From NCBI RefSeq assembly GCF_045207785.1, contig NZ_CP108776.1, forward strand, positions 6,014,001-6,078,000: 64,000 nt of DNA. The letters are read 5' to 3'. This DNA comes from Embleya sp045207785 (lineage in GTDB: Bacteria; Actinomycetota; Actinomycetes; Streptomycetales; Streptomycetaceae). The first letter of the stretch is position 1, and each line of letters starts with the position of its first letter. Below the pieces are notes generated by a model. That model saw nothing but the letters and a program-made list of their open reading frames with translations, was not told the DNA's origin and ran no database searches. The translations under genes were made by a program, and so were the position numbers. Positions 1 through 8,236 of the stretch are shown piece by piece.

Positions 1-1
1 T

Positions 2-271
2 CGGGTCGAGTGCACGTCCATCCTGACCGTGCGCGCGCTGCTGCTCGGGACCGACATGATCGCCGCGCTGCCCGAGTTGGTGGTCACCGGCGACGAGCGG
101 CTCGCGGTGTTGCCCGTACCGCTGGAGTCGGTGCGCCGCACGGTCGGCACCACGCTGATGGCCGACCGTACGCCGACGCCCGCGGTGAGCGCGTTCCTCG
201 CCTGTATCGGGGATCAGGCGACCGCGTTGCGAGCGGCGCTCGGCGAGGAAGCGGCGCTCGATCTCGATTGA
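2..271 (+). CDS. LysR-family transcriptional regulator, C-terminal part (cut by window edge)
   Basis: The last 89 residues of a protein whose start lies outside the window. The segment matches the end of a LysR substrate-binding domain: a strand and helix with the typical pattern of VRALLLGTDMIAALPELVV, then the final strand VLPVPLESVRR and a C-terminal helix. Such regulators sense a small molecule through this domain and bind DNA with an N-terminal winged helix not visible here. Target and ligand cannot be told. The next gene, 102 bp downstream on the same strand, has no obvious functional link. Confidence 0.7.
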   Translation, partial: RVECTSILTVRALLLGTDMIAALPELVVTGDERLAVLPVPLESVRRTVGTTLMADRTPTPAVSAFLACIGDQATALRAALGEEAALDLD

Positions 272-372
272 GCGCCCTGCGCGCACTCTCGCGCGCCCTG
301 TTCAAGCGGTTTCGGCGGGGAGCACCATGCCACCTTGACGACCGCGCGCGGCATCGCGCACAGGGGGGCACC

Positions 373-1146
373 GTGTCGAACGATTCGCTCAGCCATGCTC
401 CGAAACGACATCTGTTGCTGGTGATCAACGGGCCGTTCGGGGTGGGCAAGAGCACGGTCGCCGCCGCACTCACCCGGCACGTTCGGGGCGCGCTCGTCTT
501 CGACGCCGAGTCGGTCGGCGGCCCCGACTACGAATCGCCCGGTGCCGGTGCCGGTGCCGTTGCCGCTCTCCGGGACTCGGCCGCCTGGCGGGCCCTGGTC
601 GCCGAGGCCGCGGGCGCGCTGCGCGGCCGGCACCGCGGGCCGATCCTGATGCCGGTCACGCTCCTGGACCGGGCGCACTGCGACGACGTCCTCGGTCGCC
701 TCGTGGATCTGGGCTTCGACGTCCGGCACGTGACGCTGCATACGGACAAGCACCGGCTGCGGGCCCGGGTCGGCGACGACGAGGCGGTCCGGGACGGCCG
801 GCAGTCCCGCCGCCACCGAGTCGAGCACGAGCAGCGCTACGAGGCCGCCAGGCCGTGGCTGCACGCGACCACCCTGGTCGTCGACACCACCGCGACGTCC
901 CCGGACACGATCGCGGTCGGACTCGCGGACGCGCTGCTGACGGGGGCGCTGCCCGTACACCGGTCGGCGACGGAACCCGAGGAACCCGAAGCGGCGACCG
1001 AACCCGAACTCGCCCCGGAACCCGAAATCGGAGCCCGAACCGAAATCGGATCCGAGCCCGCCCCGGCCGCCGTATATCGCGCCCCACAGCGGAACTCGAC
1101 GCTTCCCATCAGCCGATTCTCGGATGTCCGCAGGCGGAACGGGTAG
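373..1146 (+). CDS. AAA/P-loop nucleotide-binding protein, kinase-like
   Basis: 257 residues. A Walker A motif GPFGVGKS (about residues 20-27) follows a hydrophobic strand, so the protein binds ATP or GTP. The fold resembles small P-loop kinases of the AAA_33 or tunicamycin-resistance type that phosphorylate small molecules; the substrate is unknown. The GTG start at 373 was chosen because a G-rich ribosome site (363-368) precedes it and the conserved domain begins soon after. The last 50 or so residues are a low-complexity Glu-Pro tail of repeated EPE units, outside the enzymatic core. It stands alone, followed by a 246-bp gap. Confidence 0.75.
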   Translation: MSNDSLSHAPKRHLLLVINGPFGVGKSTVAAALTRHVRGALVFDAESVGGPDYESPGAGAGAVAALRDSAAWRALVAEAAGALRGRHRGPILMPVTLLDRAHCDDVLGRLVDLGFDVRHVTLHTDKHRLRARVGDDEAVRDGRQSRRHRVEHEQRYEAARPWLHATTLVVDTTATSPDTIAVGLADALLTGALPVHRSATEPEEPEAATEPELAPEPEIGARTEIGSEPAPAAVYRAPQRNSTLPISRFSDVRRRNG

Positions 1147-1392
1147 CCAGGTCCGTGATCCGGGTGCGACAGTTCGTCTATCACGCCGACGGTGCCCAGA
1201 CCCCGTGCCGGCCATACCGGATCGAACGGCGTGTGTCCATGGTGCTCGACCCCTCAGCGGGGGAGGACAGCCTCCCCTACGTTGGGGGGCTTGTCGGGTC
1301 GTCCTCTGGACGGTCGGTCAATAGCGTCGAGATGGCGCCGCACAGCCCACCGCGCCCACACGATCGCCTCCACCGAATACAGGGACGCCCAT

Positions 1393-2466
1393 ATGACCAT
1401 GACCGCGCCGATCCTGGACACACCGGATCTGTCGCCACCGCGCCGCGGCAGCGACTTCGCGCCGCTGCTCGCCGACCTCAAGGACGCGGGCCTGCTCGAA
1501 CGCCGCACCGGATGGTACGCCCGGATGATCGGGCTCAACCTGATCCTGCTGCTCGGATCGTGGGCCGCGGTCTGGTGGGCGGGAAACACGTGGTGGCAGC
1601 TCGCGCTGGCGGTGCCGGTCGCACTGTTCACCGCCCGCGCTTCCTTCGTCGGCCACGACGCCGGGCACCAGCAGATCGCCCGCAAGGCACGCACCCACCG
1701 CGCGCTCTCCCTGCTGCACGGCAACGTGCTGATGGGGATGAGCTGCGGGTGGTGGAACGCGAAGCACAACAAGCACCACGCCAACCCCAACCACCTCGAG
1801 AAGGACCCGGACGTCTCGGTGGGCGTGCTGGTGTGGGACGTCGACCAGACGGCCGACCGGACCGGGTTCATGGGCTGGCTGACGCGTCACCAGGCCCGGC
1901 TGTTCTTCCCGCTGTTGCTGCTCGAAGGGCTCAACCTCAAGGTCAACGGGCTGATGGCGCTCAAGGACCGCACCCCGCGCGAGCGGCTCGAGGAGGGCGC
2001 GGCGCTCGCCGTGCACTACGCCGCGTACCTGTCGGTGCTGCTGCTGACGATGTCCCCGCTCAAGGCGCTGGCCTTCGTGTTCGTCTCGCACGCGCTCCTC
2101 GGTCTGCACCTGGGCATGGCGTTCGCGCCCAACCACAAGGGCATGCCGATGCCCGAGCCGGGCGTCAAGTGGGATCACCTGCGTCGCCAGGTGCTGACCT
2201 CGCGCAACGTCAAGGGCGGCGCGATCACCGACTGGATGCTCGGCGGCCTGAACTACCAGATAGAGCACCACCTCGTGCCGAACCTGCCCCGCGTGAACCT
2301 GCGCGAGGCGCAGCCGATCGTGCGCGCGCACTGCGAACGGCTCGGGGTCGCGTACCTGGAGACCAGCCTGGTCGACTCGTATCGGCAGGCACTGGGGCAC
2401 ATGCACGCGGTGGGCGCACCGCTGCGGGCCCGGCGCGGCGGAGAATCCGTGCCGACAAAGGATTGA
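1393..2466 (+). CDS. Membrane fatty-acid (acyl-CoA/acyl-lipid) desaturase
   Basis: 357 residues, a membrane di-iron desaturase that inserts a cis double bond in acyl chains using oxygen and electrons from ferredoxin or a reductase. The three histidine boxes are present: HDAGH (about 88-92), HNKHH (125-129) and QIEHH (about 289-293), with hydrophobic spans around 45-80 and 200-245. Spacing and the QxxHH third box place it with the front-end/linoleoyl-CoA-type family common in actinobacteria. The ATG at 1393 is followed by a second ATG two codons on; either could start translation. No ferredoxin or reductase partner gene is adjacent. It may modulate membrane fluidity and could supply unsaturated lipid to the methyltransferase at 12301-13557 (inference). 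Confidence 0.88.
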   Translation: MTMTAPILDTPDLSPPRRGSDFAPLLADLKDAGLLERRTGWYARMIGLNLILLLGSWAAVWWAGNTWWQLALAVPVALFTARASFVGHDAGHQQIARKARTHRALSLLHGNVLMGMSCGWWNAKHNKHHANPNHLEKDPDVSVGVLVWDVDQTADRTGFMGWLTRHQARLFFPLLLLEGLNLKVNGLMALKDRTPRERLEEGAALAVHYAAYLSVLLLTMSPLKALAFVFVSHALLGLHLGMAFAPNHKGMPMPEPGVKWDHLRRQVLTSRNVKGGAITDWMLGGLNYQIEHHLVPNLPRVNLREAQPIVRAHCERLGVAYLETSLVDSYRQALGHMHAVGAPLRARRGGESVPTKD

Positions 2467-2530
2467 TGCGTCGTACATCTATCTCTATGGTGGGGGCGAC
2501 CATCCCCCTCCCCACCCTGGAGCGCGTCCC

Positions 2531-4009
2531 TTGGCCGGCCCCGCCACCTCCGCTCCGGACGTCCGGCAACGCTTCCTCGTCCCCGTGCTCGGCGCATGCG
2601 GCATCGTCTCCGCGCTCATGCAGACCGTCGTCGTACCACTCCTGCCGGACCTGCCCGAACTGACCGGGAGCACGGCCTCGACGGTCAGCTGGATGGTCAC
2701 CGCGACGCTGCTCAGCGGTGCGGTGTGCACACCGCTGCTGGGCCGCGCCGGCGACATGTTCGGCAAGAAGCGCATGTTGATGGTCGCGATGGTCGTGCTC
2801 TCGATCGGCTCCCTGATGTGCGCGCTGACCTCGGACATCGGCGTGCTGATCGTGGGCCGCGCGCTGCAGGGCATGGCCACGGCCGTCGTCCCGTTGGGGA
2901 TCAGCATCCTGCGCGACGAACTGCCGCCGGCCAGGGTCGGCGCCGGCGTCGCGATGATGAGCTCGACGCTCGGCATCGGTGCCGCCGTCGGGCTCCCGGT
3001 CGCGGGCCTGGTCGTCGACCACGCCGACTGGCACGTGATGTTCTGGGGTGCCACCGGGCTCGCGCTCGTGGTGCTGACCCTGGTCGCCGTGGTCGTCCGC
3101 GAATCGCCGGTGCGCAACCCCGGCCGGTTCGACGTGGTCGGCTCGCTCGGCCTCGCCGCGTTCCTGGTGTGCCTGCTGCTCGCGGTGTCCAAGGGCACCG
3201 CGTGGGGCTGGGGGAGCGCCCACACGCTCGGGCTGCTCGCGGCCGCGATCGTGATCGTGTTCGGCTGGGGAGCGCACCAACTGCGGGTGTCCACACCGCT
3301 CGTGGACCTGCGGGTGACCGCGCGACCGGCCGTATTGCTGCCCAACATCGCGGCGCTGTTCATCGGATTCTCGTTCTACGCCAACAGCCTGTCGACGGCT
3401 CAGCTGGTGCAGACGCCGAAGGAGAGCGGGTACGGGCTCGGCGTCTCGGTGGCGGTCGGCGGCCTGTGTCTGCTGCCCGGCGGGGTGATGATGGTCGTGC
3501 TCTCGCCGATCTCCACCCGGCTGACCGCGACCCGAGGGCCCAGATTCTGTCTCGGGATCGGCTCGGTGCTGCTCGGTCTGGGCTACATCGTGCGGATCTT
3601 CACCAGTCACGAGCTGTGGACCATCATCCTGGGCGCGACGGTCGTCGCCTCGGGGACCGCGATGTGCTACTCGGCGCTGCCGATGCTGGTCATCCGGGCC
3701 ATCCCCGCCGCACAGACGGCGGCCGCCAACGGCATCAACGCGCTCATGCGCACGATCGGCCAGGCCGTGTGCAGCGCGGTGGTCGCGGCGGTGCTCACGG
3801 CGTACACGATGTCGGTCGGCGGGCGGGTGCTGCCGGCGCTGCACGCGTACATGGTCGTGTTCGTGATCGCCGGGGTGGTCGCCGGCTGCGCGCTCGTCGC
3901 GTGCCTGTGCATCCCCGACGCCGCGGGCCCGACGGCGGTGGCGATCCCCGCCCCCGCCGCCGAGCCGCGGCCGGCGCCGGCTAAGCCAGGCCCAGGCGGT
4001 CGAACATGA
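2531..4009 (+). CDS. MFS transporter, drug:H+ antiporter (DHA2-like)
   Basis: 492 residues, almost entirely hydrophobic helices, with the MFS motif A between helices 2 and 3 (GRAGDMFGKKR). The number of predicted spans (about 14) and the motif GMATAVVPLGISILRDEL in the next loop fit the DHA2 efflux family, which exports drugs or metabolites. The start is TTG at 2531 because GGAG at 2519-2522 gives a ribosome site 8 bp upstream and no ATG or GTG lies in frame nearby. The 3' end overlaps the convergent binding-protein gene by 29 bp. Substrate unknown. Confidence 0.85.
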   Translation: MAGPATSAPDVRQRFLVPVLGACGIVSALMQTVVVPLLPDLPELTGSTASTVSWMVTATLLSGAVCTPLLGRAGDMFGKKRMLMVAMVVLSIGSLMCALTSDIGVLIVGRALQGMATAVVPLGISILRDELPPARVGAGVAMMSSTLGIGAAVGLPVAGLVVDHADWHVMFWGATGLALVVLTLVAVVVRESPVRNPGRFDVVGSLGLAAFLVCLLLAVSKGTAWGWGSAHTLGLLAAAIVIVFGWGAHQLRVSTPLVDLRVTARPAVLLPNIAALFIGFSFYANSLSTAQLVQTPKESGYGLGVSVAVGGLCLLPGGVMMVVLSPISTRLTATRGPRFCLGIGSVLLGLGYIVRIFTSHELWTIILGATVVASGTAMCYSALPMLVIRAIPAAQTAAANGINALMRTIGQAVCSAVVAAVLTAYTMSVGGRVLPALHAYMVVFVIAGVVAGCALVACLCIPDAAGPTAVAIPAPAAEPRPAPAKPGPGGRT

Positions 4010-5534
4010 TCAGGCCGTCCTCGAAGACGGTCAGCCCGGTGACCTTCGCGTCCTTCGCCTGGATCGCCGCCGTGAACGCCTGCTCGTAGGCGAACAGCGG
4101 GACGTCCTTGGCCAGTTCGCGCTGGACCAGCGCGTAGGCGGCCTTGCGCGCCTGTGCGTCGGTGCCGGCCCGGGCCTGGTCCAACGCCTGGTCCACCGCC
4201 GGGCTCTTCCACTGCATGTGGTTGTCCTGGCCCTTGGAGTGCAGGAAGTTGTAGAGCACCGGCTCCGGGTCGTCGAAGGACAGCACGAACTCACCGGCCT
4301 CGAACTGCCGTTGGATCTGCACCTTCTGGAGGTACTGGGTACCCTCCAGGAACTCGGTCTTCATGGTGATGTTCTTCATCGTCGCGACCTGCGCGAGCCA
4401 GTACTCGGCGGTCAGATGCGAACCGGGGCTGTTGTACGTGCTGTACGTGAACGACAGCGGCTTGCCCTCGGCGGCGAGCTGGTCGAGCAGCCGCTGCGCC
4501 TCGGCCCGGTTGTTCGCCGGCAGCACCGCGTCGGCGGCGGTGAACTCCGTGCCGGGGCGCAGGAAGGTGCTCAGCGGCTTGCCGGCGTTGGCGGTGACCA
4601 CCTTCGCCCGGTCGACCGGGTCCATGATCAGCGCGTACGCGCGGCGTGCGCGGGGGTCGTCGAAGGGCGGCCGGCTGGTGTTGAACAGCGTCATGAAGCC
4701 GCCGTTCTTGCCCTCGGTGGCGACCGGCAGGCCGGCTTTCTGCGCGTCGCCCATCAGCTTGGCCTGGGCCGTCGTCAGCACGTGTGCCTGGTTGGCGTTG
4801 AGCATCGCCAGCCGCTGCGACTGGTCGACCACCGGCTTGAGGATCAGCTCCTTGAGCGGCGGCCGCCCACCCGGCTGCCAGTACCGCGGATTGCGCTCGA
4901 GCACGAGCTGCTGGTCGCGCACCCAGCTCTTGACCTTGTACGGCCCGGCGCCCACCGGCTTGTTGCCGAAGCCCTTGGGGTCGGCCTTGATCGCGGTGGG
5001 CGAGCCGATGAACGCGAGGTTGTGCGCGATCACCTTGTCGAAGTGCGCGTTCGGTGCGGGCAGCGTGATCGCGAGCGTCCGGTTGTCGGTCACCGCCACG
5101 TCCAACCCCGCCACCACGCGGGCCTGCATCGACCTGTTCGCCGGGTCGGCGTGCCGGGCCCAGTTGAACTTGACCGCCTCGGCGTCCAGGGGCGTGCCGT
5201 CCGAGAACTTCAGGTCGGGCTTGAGCCGCAGCGTCCACACCCGGCCGCCCTCCGCGGCGGTCGCGCGCTCGGCGAGCTGCGGTTCGGCGCGTCCGGTCTT
5301 GGGGTCGATCCACAGCAGGACATCGAACACGGCGGCGGCCTGGGTGCCGCCCGTGATCTGCGACAGGCTCGCCACGGTCGGGTCCAGGCTGCGCGCCTCC
5401 TGGGTGACCAGGACGGTCATCGAGCCGTGCCCGGAGCTGCCGGCCGCCGAGTCGGAGCCGCAGGCGACGGTGGTGAGGGTGAGTCCGGTCATCGCGGCCA
5501 CCAGGGCCGCCTGCCGGGGGAGCACGGATCGCAC
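3981..5534 (-). CDS. ABC transporter substrate-binding lipoprotein, family 5 (peptide/opine type)
   Basis: 517 residues. The N-terminus has positive residues, a hydrophobic core and a lipobox ending TTVAC, so it is probably exported and lipid-anchored. The rest matches SBP_bac_5 (RSLDPTVASLSQITGGTQ, LRLKPDLKFSDGTPLDAEAVKFNW), the family that hands peptides, nickel or opines to ABC permeases. The GTG at 5534 is preceded by AAGGAGAG, which decides the start over upstream in-frame codons. No permease or ATPase gene is next to it, so it is an orphan that must work with a transporter encoded elsewhere, or as a sensor. Substrate unknown. Confidence 0.88.
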   Translation of the reverse strand: MRSVLPRQAALVAAMTGLTLTTVACGSDSAAGSSGHGSMTVLVTQEARSLDPTVASLSQITGGTQAAAVFDVLLWIDPKTGRAEPQLAERATAAEGGRVWTLRLKPDLKFSDGTPLDAEAVKFNWARHADPANRSMQARVVAGLDVAVTDNRTLAITLPAPNAHFDKVIAHNLAFIGSPTAIKADPKGFGNKPVGAGPYKVKSWVRDQQLVLERNPRYWQPGGRPPLKELILKPVVDQSQRLAMLNANQAHVLTTAQAKLMGDAQKAGLPVATEGKNGGFMTLFNTSRPPFDDPRARRAYALIMDPVDRAKVVTANAGKPLSTFLRPGTEFTAADAVLPANNRAEAQRLLDQLAAEGKPLSFTYSTYNSPGSHLTAEYWLAQVATMKNITMKTEFLEGTQYLQKVQIQRQFEAGEFVLSFDDPEPVLYNFLHSKGQDNHMQWKSPAVDQALDQARAGTDAQARKAAYALVQRELAKDVPLFAYEQAFTAAIQAKDAKVTGLTVFEDGLIMFDRLGLA

Positions 5535-5840
5535 GTGGTCTCTCCTTGCGTGGCACACCCCGGGCGGACCGGGCAGGCCTGAATCTCCGTCGGTGAGGGG
5601 GCTCAACCTAGAGTCACTTCTGACACTCCGTCAACAGTCGTTCCATCCAGAGTGATCACCCGACTCGGCGGGGGCGGTGGGGCGGGGCGGGCCCGAGTGT
5701 CGTCCGCGGACCGGACGGTCGATCACGGCCGGTCGGGTGATTCGTGCGATTTCCCCGGCAAATCGGGCATAGGACGGTGTGTTTGTCGATGCCGACATGC
5801 CCGAGACACCCGAGACGCCGAACGCACGCCAGGAGACCGC

Positions 5841-6974
5841 ATGACGACCGCCGACCTGTCGCCGGAGCTGCTCGCCGAGCTGCGCCGGCCCCGCGCGCAC
5901 CCCGCCGTGTCCGCGACGCTGCCCACGCACCGGCACCGGCCGGAGAACCAGCAGGACCACATTCGGCTGCGGAACGTGTTGGCGGAGGCCGAGAAGCGGC
6001 TCGCGGCGGATCCCGAGGTCAGCCGGGAGGCTCGGATCAAGACGGCGGACCACCTCAAGGCCGCCGCGGCCGAGCTGGACCCCGAGCACTTCCTGGACGG
6101 CCTGGTCCTGTACGCGTCGGCGGACGAGCACTACGCCTTCACCATCGAGGCACCGGTGAGCGAGCGCGTGGTCTTCGCGACCACCTACCTCACCCGCAAC
6201 CTGGTCTCCGCGGCCGAACGGCTGACCCCGTACTGGGCGCTCGTGCTCAGCGACCACGAGGTGCACCTGTGGCACGGCCGGGGCGAGGAGGTGCACGAGG
6301 TCCGGGACGGGGGCTTCCCGGTCACCTCCGGTGGGCCGGAGCCGGATGGACCGCTCAGGCGCGAGGGCGGCGGCATGGGCGTGAGCGAGGAGGTCCGGCG
6401 GCTGCTGCACGAGGCCGACGAGCAGTTGGCGCACGCGCTGGCGGGTCGCGACGACAAGGTCGTACTCGTGGGGCTGCGGCCGCAGGTCAAGGCGTTCCGG
6501 GAGACCACCCGCAACGGTGTGCACCTGGCCGAGACCGAGCTGGAGGTCGGCGGCCTGGCCGACGCGACGCCCGGGCAGTTCGCGGCCATCCTGGCACCCG
6601 CGCGCACCGCGCTGGCGGCCGAGGCGACCGCCGCCGCGCTGTCGACGCTCGACGACGCGCGCAGCGCCAAGCGCTACGCCGGCGGGATCCAGGAGGTGTG
6701 GGCTCCGGCGCGGGCCGGTCGCGGCGCGCTCCTCGTGGTCGAGGAAGGGTTGCGGGTGACGGGCAGGCTGGTCACGGTCGACAAGACCGAGGAGATCGTG
6801 TTGCAGGTGCTCACCGGCCCGCGGGCCGAGGACGCGGTGTTGGCCGGAAGGGCGGAGGACGACATCGTGGACACCGTGGTCGAGGCGGTCCTGGAGGCGG
6901 ACGGCAAGGTCGTCTTCGTGCCCGACGGCACGCTCGCGGACGCGGGCGGCATCGCGATGTGGCTGCGCTACTGA
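5841..6974 (+). CDS. baeRF-family protein (bacterial eRF1-like fold)
   Basis: 377 residues. The N-terminal region (HPAVSATLPTHRHRPENQQD), the central PYWALVLSDHEVHLWHGRG and the C-terminal mixed alpha/beta domain match the bacterial archaeo-eukaryotic release factor-like proteins (baeRF family 3 and relatives). These share a fold with eRF1 and Pelota and are proposed to act in ribosome rescue or RNA processing, but their biochemistry is poorly known. ATG 5841 has a clear AGGAG at 5831-5835. The gene is followed by a strong hairpin at 7039-7070. The family assignment is from remembered sequence pattern; a specific function is not claimed. Confidence 0.65.
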   Translation: MTTADLSPELLAELRRPRAHPAVSATLPTHRHRPENQQDHIRLRNVLAEAEKRLAADPEVSREARIKTADHLKAAAAELDPEHFLDGLVLYASADEHYAFTIEAPVSERVVFATTYLTRNLVSAAERLTPYWALVLSDHEVHLWHGRGEEVHEVRDGGFPVTSGGPEPDGPLRREGGGMGVSEEVRRLLHEADEQLAHALAGRDDKVVLVGLRPQVKAFRETTRNGVHLAETELEVGGLADATPGQFAAILAPARTALAAEATAAALSTLDDARSAKRYAGGIQEVWAPARAGRGALLVVEEGLRVTGRLVTVDKTEEIVLQVLTGPRAEDAVLAGRAEDDIVDTVVEAVLEADGKVVFVPDGTLADAGGIAMWLRY

Positions 6975-7038
6975 GCCGGCGCCCCCGGGCGGCCCGGCGC
7001 CGCGGAGTATGCCGGCGCTCCTGAGTGTGAACATGCGT

Positions 7039-7070
7039 GCGGCGGCGATCCCCGAGGGGGTCGCCGCCGC
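7039..7070. terminator. Hairpin terminator between convergent genes
   Basis: Perfect 10-bp arms GCGGCGGCGA / TCGCCGCCGC (7039-7048, 7061-7070) continue inward through CCC/GGG to a short loop. It lies between the stop of the baeRF gene and the end of the convergent gene at 7109-7750. No U-tract follows, as is usual in high-GC actinomycetes. Confidence 0.65.
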
Positions 7071-7076
7071 GGTCGC

Positions 7077-7090
7077 GTGACACGTGTCAC
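7077..7090. promoter_or_regulatory. Perfect 14-bp palindrome of unknown role
   Basis: GTGACACGTGTCAC is a perfect palindrome, 6 bp past the 7039-7070 hairpin and 18 bp from the stop codon of the minus-strand gene. It looks like a dimeric regulator site but is not near a start codon, so its role is open. Confidence 0.35.
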
Positions 7091-7108
7091 AGCGGGTCGG
7101 ATCGGGGT

Positions 7109-7750
7109 TCAGCGCAGATCGCGTTCCAGCGCCTCGAGGTCGTCCTCGTACGCGGTGCTGGTCTCGAACCGGTAGATGATGCTGCGCGGATCCGCGTCGT
7201 CGAACGGCGCGTCCAGCCACTCGCCCGGTTCGGTCGGCTCGATCGCCGAGACCCACAGGGTGGAATCGCCGGGTTCCAGGCCGAGTTCGTCGGCGCGCTG
7301 GGCGATCTCGTCGGGGTCGTACACGTCGAACAGGACCGCGACCGCGCTGGACGCGTTGTCCGTCCCGGCGTCGCGGGGGGACGTCGGCGGTTCGGACTCG
7401 CCGGCCTCCGCGTCGGCCCGGCGCGCGTGGTCGACGAGCGCCATGAGGTCCTTGATGACGTAGTCCCGGCGGATCAGCACGGTGACCGCCTCGGGGTTGG
7501 TCGGCCCCTCGTACTCGGTCTCCTCGCCACTGCTCGGCACCTCGAACGGGGTGACCTCGTCGTAGGCGTCGTACAACAACTCGTCGTACGCCTCGGCGGC
7601 GGCCGCGAGCGCGTCATACGCGGTGAACACGGCCGGGTCGCTCTCGCCTTCGCGAGCCTCGACGGCCGCCAAGTGGTCGTCGATCGCCGATTTGAGAACG
7701 TCCGCGGCGGCACGGACCTGCTCTGGCGTGGGCTGCGCAACACCGGTCAT
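7109..7750 (-). CDS. Conserved acidic protein of unknown function
   Basis: 213 residues, strongly acidic and soluble, with no signal peptide or membrane span. The N-terminal half is helical and Ala/Asp/Glu-rich (EQVRAAADVLKSAIDDHLAAVE); the C-terminal half has strands (AVAVLFDVYDPDEIAQRADELGL). I do not recognise a named domain. On the minus strand the ATG is preceded by TAACGT 6 bp upstream, which suggests a leaderless transcript. It is divergent from a small DUF5703 gene, an arrangement I associate with Streptomyces genomes. Confidence 0.7.
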   Translation of the reverse strand: MTGVAQPTPEQVRAAADVLKSAIDDHLAAVEAREGESDPAVFTAYDALAAAAEAYDELLYDAYDEVTPFEVPSSGEETEYEGPTNPEAVTVLIRRDYVIKDLMALVDHARRADAEAGESEPPTSPRDAGTDNASSAVAVLFDVYDPDEIAQRADELGLEPGDSTLWVSAIEPTEPGEWLDAPFDDADPRSIIYRFETSTAYEDDLEALERDLR

Positions 7751-7756
7751 GGGGTG

Positions 7757-7762
7757 ACGTTA
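7757..7762 (-). promoter_or_regulatory. Candidate leaderless -10 element (TAACGT)
   Basis: On the minus strand TAACGT ends 6 bp before the ATG at 7750, matching the TAnnnT -10 pattern and spacing of actinobacterial leaderless promoters. No Shine-Dalgarno sequence is visible. Confidence 0.4.
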
Positions 7763-7867
7763 TCCGCAAGACCCCTACCGGCGCACAATGGTTCACTGAT
7801 GGCGGAGTCGGAGAGTTACCAAAAGGCCGGTCACCGTGCCGTCGCGCGGACGCCGGGGAACGGAAAC

Positions 7868-8053
7868 ATGGCGGACTACGAGTTTCGGCAACTGGACATT
7901 CCGCGCGGTACATCCCGCACCGACGCGTGCCGGATCCTGACCGAGCACGCGGAGTACGGCTATTGGGAGCTGGACCGACTGCTGCTGCGGGGCGACGGCA
8001 GCCGCCGGGTGGTGCTGCGGCGCCGGATCATCCGACAGGTGCGGACCATGTGA
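7868..8053 (+). CDS. DUF5703 family small protein
   Basis: 61 residues from the ATG at 7868. The pattern ADYEFRQLDIPRGTSR, LTEHAEYGYWELDRL and RRRIIRQVRTM matches the short, highly conserved DUF5703 proteins of Streptomyces, which have no known function. They are basic at the C-terminus and cytoplasmic. An in-frame ATG at 7799 would add 23 residues that are not conserved in the family, so the shorter form is preferred. It is divergent from the acidic protein at 7109-7750 and followed by a seven-unit tandem repeat and a terminator. Confidence 0.8.
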   Translation: MADYEFRQLDIPRGTSRTDACRILTEHAEYGYWELDRLLLRGDGSRRVVLRRRIIRQVRTM

Positions 8054-8074
8054 CCGATCGTCACGTCGAACGAG

Positions 8075-8172
8075 CGGCGCCGGCGAAAGCACTGCCGACG
8101 AAGCACTTCCGACGAAGCAGTGCCGACGCACAGCGGGGACGAACCAGCGCCGACGAAACGGCACCGACGAAA
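8075..8172. repeat. Seven imperfect 14-bp tandem repeats
   Basis: The 98 bp divide exactly into seven 14-bp units sharing the core (C/T)CGACGAA: for example GCACTGCCGACGAA at 8089, GCACTTCCGACGAA at 8103 and CGGCACCGACGAAA at 8159. The block lies just after the DUF5703 stop codon and ends 3 bp before the terminator stem at 8176. It encodes no likely protein. Confidence 0.75.
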
Positions 8173-8175
8173 ACT

Positions 8176-8203
8176 GCCCGCCCCTGTCCTCCCAGGGGCG
8201 GGC
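8176..8203. terminator. Bidirectional hairpin terminator
   Basis: Perfect 11-bp stem GCCCGCCCCTG / CAGGGGCGGGC with a 6-nt loop, between the plus-strand DUF5703 gene and the minus-strand long chaplin gene, so it can serve both. Confidence 0.75.
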
Positions 8204-8236
8204 GGTCTATGTGATCGTCGATCGCGTGCGCCGGGC

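Noticed and set aside
59..473. Minus-strand frames opposite the LysR end and the kinase-like gene
   Set aside because: Arg/Ala-rich translations without domain pattern; antisense shadow of the plus-strand genes.
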